A DNA stretch of 64,000 bases from assembly GCF_964340395.1 (NCBI RefSeq), contig NC_135550.1:7530601-7594600 (forward strand), given 5' to 3'. Below are positions 47,565 to 64,000 of the stretch, one piece after another (within the stretch, counting starts at the first letter, position 1; each line of letters starts with the position of its first letter). Below the pieces are notes generated by a model that worked only from the letters and a program-made list of their open reading frames with translations, ran no database searches and was not told the origin of the DNA. Both the position numbers and the translations under genes were made by a program. The stretch is from Glandiceps talaboti (Eukaryota; Hemichordata; Enteropneusta; Spengelidae).

Positions 47565-49599
47565 AGTGTCATCAGGAGTGTATTACATTGTAATCCAAAA
47601 TTGAAAATTTGGGGATTTGTTTCCAGGAAATTCTTTTGACTCTGAGAGTAGAAATTTTCATTGCTAAGTATGAACATGAACAGTCATTCTCACAATAACA
47701 TTGTAGGTTTGACATATTTGAATTTATTCAATGATCTTGACACCCTTTAAAATAATACAGTAATATCTAGTAGTTATTTAAAAAACAAAACAAATATGAA
47801 TACAGCAATAAAGTTGAATGAGTTTCAAAAACATGTTATGCATCAAAATTGAAAATAACAGAGAGTAAAATATAGTTACTATTTTGGAACGGTAAAATGG
47901 AAACAAATGTGACGTTTCAATATGTCTTCTATGGACCGTGATCATGCAATGATTTAATTATTTGTCTCTCTCTCTCCAAAACTGGTGGAATAATATGCCT
48001 GTACATTGAAAATAATTTGTAAAGTAACCACTGACATGATGTAGTTGGAAGCTATGTCTGTAAGATACAGAGAAACCATGTAGGGCATGAATGGGATGCT
48101 AAAACACATCAGCTAATTCAATGAATTCAGGTAATATGAGGACATTATGTTGGAATGCTACCCATCACACACAGTTAAACCTGAAAACATTATTGTGACT
48201 GCACTCTTCCAAAATATACAAAAAAATGTATGACAATAGCGACATAAGGTAAAATAAGTATAGAAAATATAGCTGTTTGCTGAACTTCTATATCAAAAAA
48301 AAAACCTTCCTTTAGAACAAAACAAAATCCTTGGTGAAAATATATACCAACTTTCCTGCACATCTTGATGGTATATCTAGCATGTAATGTTTCCATGGAT
48401 TTCAAAGTGAACACAGAGTGCACATAGTACCGGTATGGGTTTTAACTTTCCAATGCCCATTAGAGTGGAAATTTGTCATAGGGACACCTAAGTATAGAGA
48501 TTCAGTAACCAAACATGTCAAATGTGTTCATTTATCCTTAGAAACGTAAACTATTCTAGTACATTTCTTAAAGCTCTCGATTTTTCTTCTGAATGATGTA
48601 ATTGTATACATATTGATAGGTTTATATATAGCTTCAAATTTCAGTGATGGCATTAATATTTCATTTGTCTGACATTTGATATTTATCAATTATTCTGTTG
48701 AAATGTTGTGTTATCAACTACATGTATATGCTCACTGACCTGAGCACAAAAAAATCTTGACTAGCTTGCAAACATTCTTACTTGTACATACACATGATAC
48801 AAAAATAGCACAAACTCTTTCAGTTTCAGTAAATTGCCTTCAAAACACTTATTTGTCAATGACACTCAAAAGTAACATTTCAATAATCTGAGACATGTAG
48901 TGAAAGTGTTACAACCACAACTATGGAACTTAGGAGTCTGACCTTCGGGTCACCAGAAAAGGATCAGAGGGTCAGTCTGACCTTGTTTACGTAGTAAATA
49001 TTCACAAAGTCAAGTATGTCCTTTGACAAAATACAACACTATATGTATCCTGACAGTCCTCTTAGGGTAAATTTCATCTAGTATATGTACTTTTCTGTAG
49101 TATATTATATACATTTACTAAGCAATATATCTTCTGTAAATGGTTTGTGTCCCTTTTTTAACTAATAAATACTGTATACTAAACTAATAAGTTAAACATA
49201 ATGCGTGCTTTTATAATAATAGTGTAACAAAAAACAAAAAAACTTTGGCACATTTTCAATGTCTTTTAAAGTCAGGTTATGGTCTTGGATTTATGGCCAT
49301 GTACAAATAAAATTGTTGTCATGGGATAGTAGTCCTCAAATCTGTCAGAGGAAACTAATTCAGTTCTGTACGCTTAAAATGCTATTTATTTGGGAGCTTT
49401 TCTTTAGTCTTTTTCAAGTTCTAAGCGCATATGTCATGTATTACTGTGCCCAGTATAGCAATATGAACTTCCGAAGTATAGACTGATAAACAACTGCTGA
49501 CAAATATTTCAGTTAGCTTTATTGCAGAATTGGCATAGGGTTTGTTGGATAAGAGCAGTCTCATTCTAACACTAGTTACAGGTAACTCAAACTGAACAT

Positions 49600-49820
49600 T
49601 TAAAGTGGCAATATATATGGATGAGGATTGGGTATTTATTTTTAATTGTTATGTACAATAACAAACATTTGACACATTTATCAATCTTATGCAATTTATT
49701 GAGTTACAAACAAGGACTTGGTATATGTTGTTTCACATTGATTTTACAAGTAGGCAGCCATGATAAAATTGTTTTATAAATTCAAAATAAATACCCAATC
49801 CTCATCCATATGGCCACTTG
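49600..49820. mobile_element. TTAA MITE family A, copy 5 (shortened)
   Basis: Left end with TTAA and an AT insertion in the terminal repeat; the interior is shortened. The right end GGCCACTT has lost its TTAA. It is about 240 bp beyond the NANP stop and may lie in its 3' UTR. Confidence 0.8.
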
Positions 49821-50057
49821 TTATCATAAAAGTAATAACATATACATATTACACATACTATCTCTTATCCTGAATCTATTACATGTAACTACAAATAGGG
49901 TATGGCAATAATTGACTGTAGAGAATAATTTTGAACTGCACACATAAACTTATTTCAAAAATGATAATGACGTAATTTCACAAGCAACTTCCATTGACAT
50001 TTTCAGCCCTTCTAAAATGTACTTTTTTTTTTACTTAGCTACCAGAGTTTAGTTGTT

Positions 50058-52484
50058 TCACATAATGTTCATCATTTGAACATCCCAAGTAGAAGGACCA
50101 TTAGCAGTGCTTTTACAGTTGCCAAGATCCTTAAGTACGTCTTCAAGTAGAAGTACATTGGATAAACTATAGCAAGGCTCAGGATCACAACCAGATGGTT
50201 CCTGTCCAGTGGGATTTATCCAAATATTTGCATACAAACCGGAATTCAATCCACCTGCTATGTCTGTCTTCAAATTATCACCAATCATGACACATTGTTT
50301 GGGCGACACTGAAAACTGTTTGAAAGCCACATCATAAATAGATGGATGAGGCTTAGCATGTTCATAGTCCCCGCTAATAATGATACTATCAAAATACGCC
50401 TCGGCATTACTCACAGCAACTTTTTCACTCTGTACCTTGGAATCACCATTCGTCATCAGTGCTAGTTTGTACTTCTGTCTCAACCTCTCTAATAAATCTT
50501 TAATCTCTTGAGTAAAGTAAATGTTTTTGAGTCTTGTTTCTTTCCAAAGAGTGTAGACTTTGGCTGGGAGATCGCTTGACACTGGAGATCCATTGCTTAT
50601 GGCCTTAGTCCATAACTTGGTCCTCCATTCATCTACAGGGAGTTTGTTTTCGGGGTCAATCTCTGTTTCTGATAAATATTTCTTGTAAGTGCAAACCACT
50701 TTGTCCACATCATTGTCAGGACATTCCTGTTTGAGCAGCTTTTTTACCTGAGTGGAGACAAACAGATGTAAAATCAGCACTGAATTTTCTGTAACTATTG
50801 TCAGATTTCATATTGATACAGAAGAGAACTGTCAAATTATCTCAATGCTATATATTGCCAATTGTTAATCAGATGTTATTCCCCAATATTTTTCTCCATT
50901 CAGCCAAAGAAAATATGAGTGACCTAAGAGGTCTTTGTCACTAGTATTTTTCAGCTGAATGAAAAAAAATATTGGAGAATAATATAATTATACCAGCATC
51001 AGCAATATTAAAGAAAAATCAAGGAAAGTAATGGCAATTTTGAACATTTTCAATTATAATTCAAACACAGCAGAACTAGTGACATGGACACGTGTTGTCG
51101 TGATATAGACACGTGTTCTCATGATGTAGAACGACCAGACTACATATGGCTCGTGCATAGTATAATATCTCATAATCAAAGATGTCATGACATCCATAAT
51201 TCAGCTCAAAAATCTTTTCTGTTGGTAAATCATATGATAAGTGTATTACAGCTAAAGAGTTACAAAATTCATACTTCAATCCTAGTCAAGACAAAGGCCT
51301 ATCATCTTGATATCAAATGAAACTTCTTTCTATGTTTATGGTAAGCAATCTTTATTATCATTGGTGAACTGAATGTTAAACTGTATTTCTTTTTATGATG
51401 GTGCAACATTTTCTCTCAGTAGGACTTGATAATATTTAGTTTCATTTATTAGAATTCAGCCAACATACAATAAATGTAATTCATAGCAATTCTGGTGAAT
51501 CATTGTATGAATCCATAAAATTCCTGATACTATGTGGGTGAAAATGGGGCACAGACAGAGGAAGTTACTTCCAGGATGTAGACAACATAATTACGTGAAT
51601 TTGAGAAGTAGGAAAATGTGCATATGTAAATCAGCAGTTCATCTAAAGATATATCACACTGGGAATCAGTCAAAATTTGGGTCAAACTTTATTGAGCCCT
51701 TTACAGTACAGTGTGTACTGACACATCAGTAAAACGGCTGTCCATATAACGTGACCGCCACGCGTCCTAGCCACGTGCCATCATTCAAGTTTACATGTTT
51801 TAATCTCGTACTAATATAATGAACAAGTCAGTTTGAACATTCGTGGTATTTCAGGTACACCACTTCCTACAATTCCGATAATCCACCACTACCAAGAATA
51901 TTCCACGTACCTCACCGATTTGAAGAATTTATCTCCAACGTTATTCATTTTCATACATATATTGATATCGTTCTTTTCATATTTCTTCGTTAATGTTATA
52001 AATTATTGCGGGGAAACATCGAAAGCACGATACATAATTTTCAATGTATCTCTTCATTATTCTGACCATTACTTCCATGTTCTGACATTGACAGCTATGA
52101 GTCTGTGTTATGTCTTTTATTTTGTTGATATTTTCACAATATTTATGAAAGTCAAATTATGAAATAAAAATGTAATAACACACATTCATTACATATTAGA
52201 CTTTAGAGTTTATACGCAGCACTTGTGCGAGAAATGATAGCTTTACATCGGTAAAACGTAAACAGTGACAGCGAATTACGGTCGCGTCTCCTTGCTGTTA
52301 CCGGCAAATACGATTTTCTTCGATTGAATGACATTACGGACAGACCTATGTAATTCTATAGACTTACCTCTTGAACTGCCAATTTATCTGCATTTTTCGT
52401 TTCAACAAGTGTATTATCTAGGTCGAAAATCAGCAATTTTATGTCGACTCCGTTAGCTGACGACTTCATAACTGCGGCCATCAT
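50058..52484 (-). CDS. NANP: N-acylneuraminate-9-phosphatase
   Basis: A HAD-superfamily phosphatase that dephosphorylates N-acetylneuraminate 9-phosphate in cytosolic sialic acid synthesis. Two minus-strand exons, 52484-52368 and 50747-50058, join in phase 0 and give 268 residues (human 248). HAD motif I is DLDNTLV, motif II lies in LALMTNGD, the motif III lysine is in HAKPHPSIYD, and motif IV is MIGDNLKTDIAGG; all catalytic aspartates are present. The start has two adjacent methionines (MMAAVMKSSANGVDIK); the upstream one is annotated. A short C-terminal tail extends past the usual domain end. The gene is divergent from RAD51, with the start codons 916 bp apart. Sialic acid synthesis is typical of deuterostomes but HAD phosphatases are widespread, so the substrate is inferred from similarity. 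Confidence 0.9.
50876..50990. mobile_element. Small inverted-repeat element family D, copy 2
   Basis: Ends ATTCCCCAATATTTTTCTCC and complement around AATATGAGTGACCTAAGAGG; the counterpart of 40042-40190. It lies in the NANP intron. Confidence 0.72.
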
Positions 52485-52890
52485 GAACTTCTCGGTTTTC
52501 TAAATTACCCATATGTCCATGCGTTCATGGAATATACCAAATTTATTCTCAGGTATTTCCTATTTTCATACGACGAATTCCACATTTAGAATAGTGCAAT
52601 GTAGTTCTGCTAATGGAATAAAAAGATTAAAAAATCTAAAGACTTTGTTTTATACGAGAAATGTATATGTTAGTAGATTCAGAATCAATTCTCACTTTCA
52701 TCTATATATGCACCGAGAGCTCACTACTACCCCACAAATTCTGATAAATTGGTTTATTCCTCTACATCCTGTCGTGTATACCGCCATATTCAAATTATCT
52801 TCGCCAAAGTAGTTGTGTAAATTTTACTGTACAGCGAAAAGATCCACATTTTGACCTTTTAATTAAGATTTTGATAGTTTACCATAGTAG
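52485..52890. promoter_or_regulatory. Divergent promoter and likely non-coding first exon of RAD51
   Basis: It lies directly upstream of the NANP start. A strong donor, TAG|GTAAGTAT, at 52890/52891 on the plus strand marks the probable end of an untranslated RAD51 exon; an acceptor-like TTTTTTTAG about 26 bp before the ATG would complete the splice. Vertebrate RAD51 also has a non-coding first exon. The 99-codon frame inside this region shows no similarity to anything I know and is treated as chance. Confidence 0.6.
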
Positions 52891-53400
52891 GTAAGTATAA
52901 CACGATACTCTAAAGAATAATCCTTATATTCTAACGATTTTGAAGCGTGTACATTCATGTTTGGGTAGGGTTTGAAATCGTGTTTGTTTTGATTTGATGT
53001 GTTCTGTGACTAGCCTGTAGCATATGCATAGCATGCTATCGTCGAGTTTCTGACTTTGAGTCTGACTCTCTCTTTTTCGTGTTTGTGATATGTGAAATAC
53101 AAAACATGAATAGTTTCGAATTTATCTTGACAATTGATTGACACTTATGAACAGACACACTGCCTGGCCAAGGTTTCCTTTTGGCTATAAAGAGTATAGA
53201 AATGAAGAATTTCTTGCAAATTCCAACATTGAAATTGAATAATCTGTGTCTCTCTTTTATCGAAATTCGAATGATATATTCAAATACAAGTACAGTCTAG
53301 TCTTTCATTGTAGATACTTTCTAGAAATACACTACAACATATTGTTAAATAAATGAAACTATTGATTTTTTTAGTGATATTTACAAGTGAACTGTACACA

Positions 53401-63723
<10,323 letters not shown>

Positions 63724-64000
63724 AAACATGAACTTACAAGGAGATTAGAACAAAAAAATACCTTCTCACAATCTGGTCTGTTTGTACATCTACAGACATG
63801 TAAATAGTGTAAATAATATTGTCAGGATTGATATTATTGGGGGGAGGGGGCTTCGTGATATACCATGACACCATTTTATATACTCAGTCAGTGTAATGAC
63901 TGCAGAAAATGGAGTTGTTCCATTCATAGAGACATATACATGTTTAGTGACGTAGACACGACTCGCACATTTATTCACATTTACTTGTAGCCTTGACTGC
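63724..64000 (+). other. RAD51 3' flank / probable 3' UTR
   Basis: No further exon is visible. There is a G-rich run at about 63840-63850 and no canonical AATAAA before the window ends. Confidence 0.45.

Noticed and set aside
52513-52812. 99-codon plus-strand frame between NANP and RAD51
   Set aside because: No similarity or domain, and it overlaps the divergent promoter and a probable untranslated RAD51 exon.

Overview
The window looks like nuclear DNA of an invertebrate animal, probably marine, though I cannot name the phylum from sequence alone. It is AT-rich, its genes are split into many short exons with long introns, almost every intron contains repeats or small inverted-repeat transposons, and microsatellites are abundant. 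There is no bacterial or organellar gene organisation, and I saw no retrovirus-like or capsid-bearing element.

Six genes can be read by joining exons at phase-compatible splice sites. MOCS3 (minus, 15636 to 8977, 3' part missing) is the ubiquitin-like activating enzyme / sulfurtransferase. An unrecognised gene (plus, 16732 to about 18528) carries an 11-residue coding repeat. MRPL48 (minus, 28734 to 19511) is a mitochondrial ribosomal protein. DPP3 (plus, 29138 to 41645) is dipeptidyl peptidase 3, complete in 16 coding exons. NANP (minus, 52484 to 50058) is N-acylneuraminate-9-phosphatase in two exons. RAD51 (plus, 53401 to 63723) is the recombinase, complete in nine coding exons. The genes form three divergent head-to-head pairs: MOCS3 with the unrecognised gene, MRPL48 with DPP3, and NANP with RAD51. 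The last two pairs start 400 to 900 bp apart. The pairs converge on each other at their 3' ends. The products serve sulfur transfer and tRNA/Mo-cofactor chemistry, mitochondrial translation, peptide turnover, sialic acid synthesis and DNA repair. They are housekeeping genes rather than one pathway.

Layout: 0.5-7.5 kb is one satellite of an 18-bp unit with a higher-order repeat of about 2.36 kb. It probably lies inside the last large intron of MOCS3, because the rhodanese exons are not found before it. 9-15.6 kb holds nine MOCS3 exons, including a U12-type AT-AC intron and two places where pieces of an exon were tandemly duplicated. 15.6-19.5 kb holds the unrecognised gene. 19.5-28.7 kb is MRPL48 with a 2.4-kb palindromic TTAA-flanked element in intron 1. 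29-41.6 kb is DPP3. 41.7-50 kb is a convergent, gene-free, repeat-rich interval. 50-52.5 kb is NANP. 53.4-63.7 kb is RAD51, whose large intron carries a ~118-bp satellite interrupted by a hAT-type insertion with a perfect 8-bp target duplication.

The most interesting items are the exon-derived minisatellite and AT-AC intron in MOCS3, the higher-order 18-bp satellite, the 11-residue-repeat gene, the decoy splice acceptor in RAD51 and the nested hAT insertion. Splice sites were assigned by eye from consensus and reading phase, with no transcript evidence.
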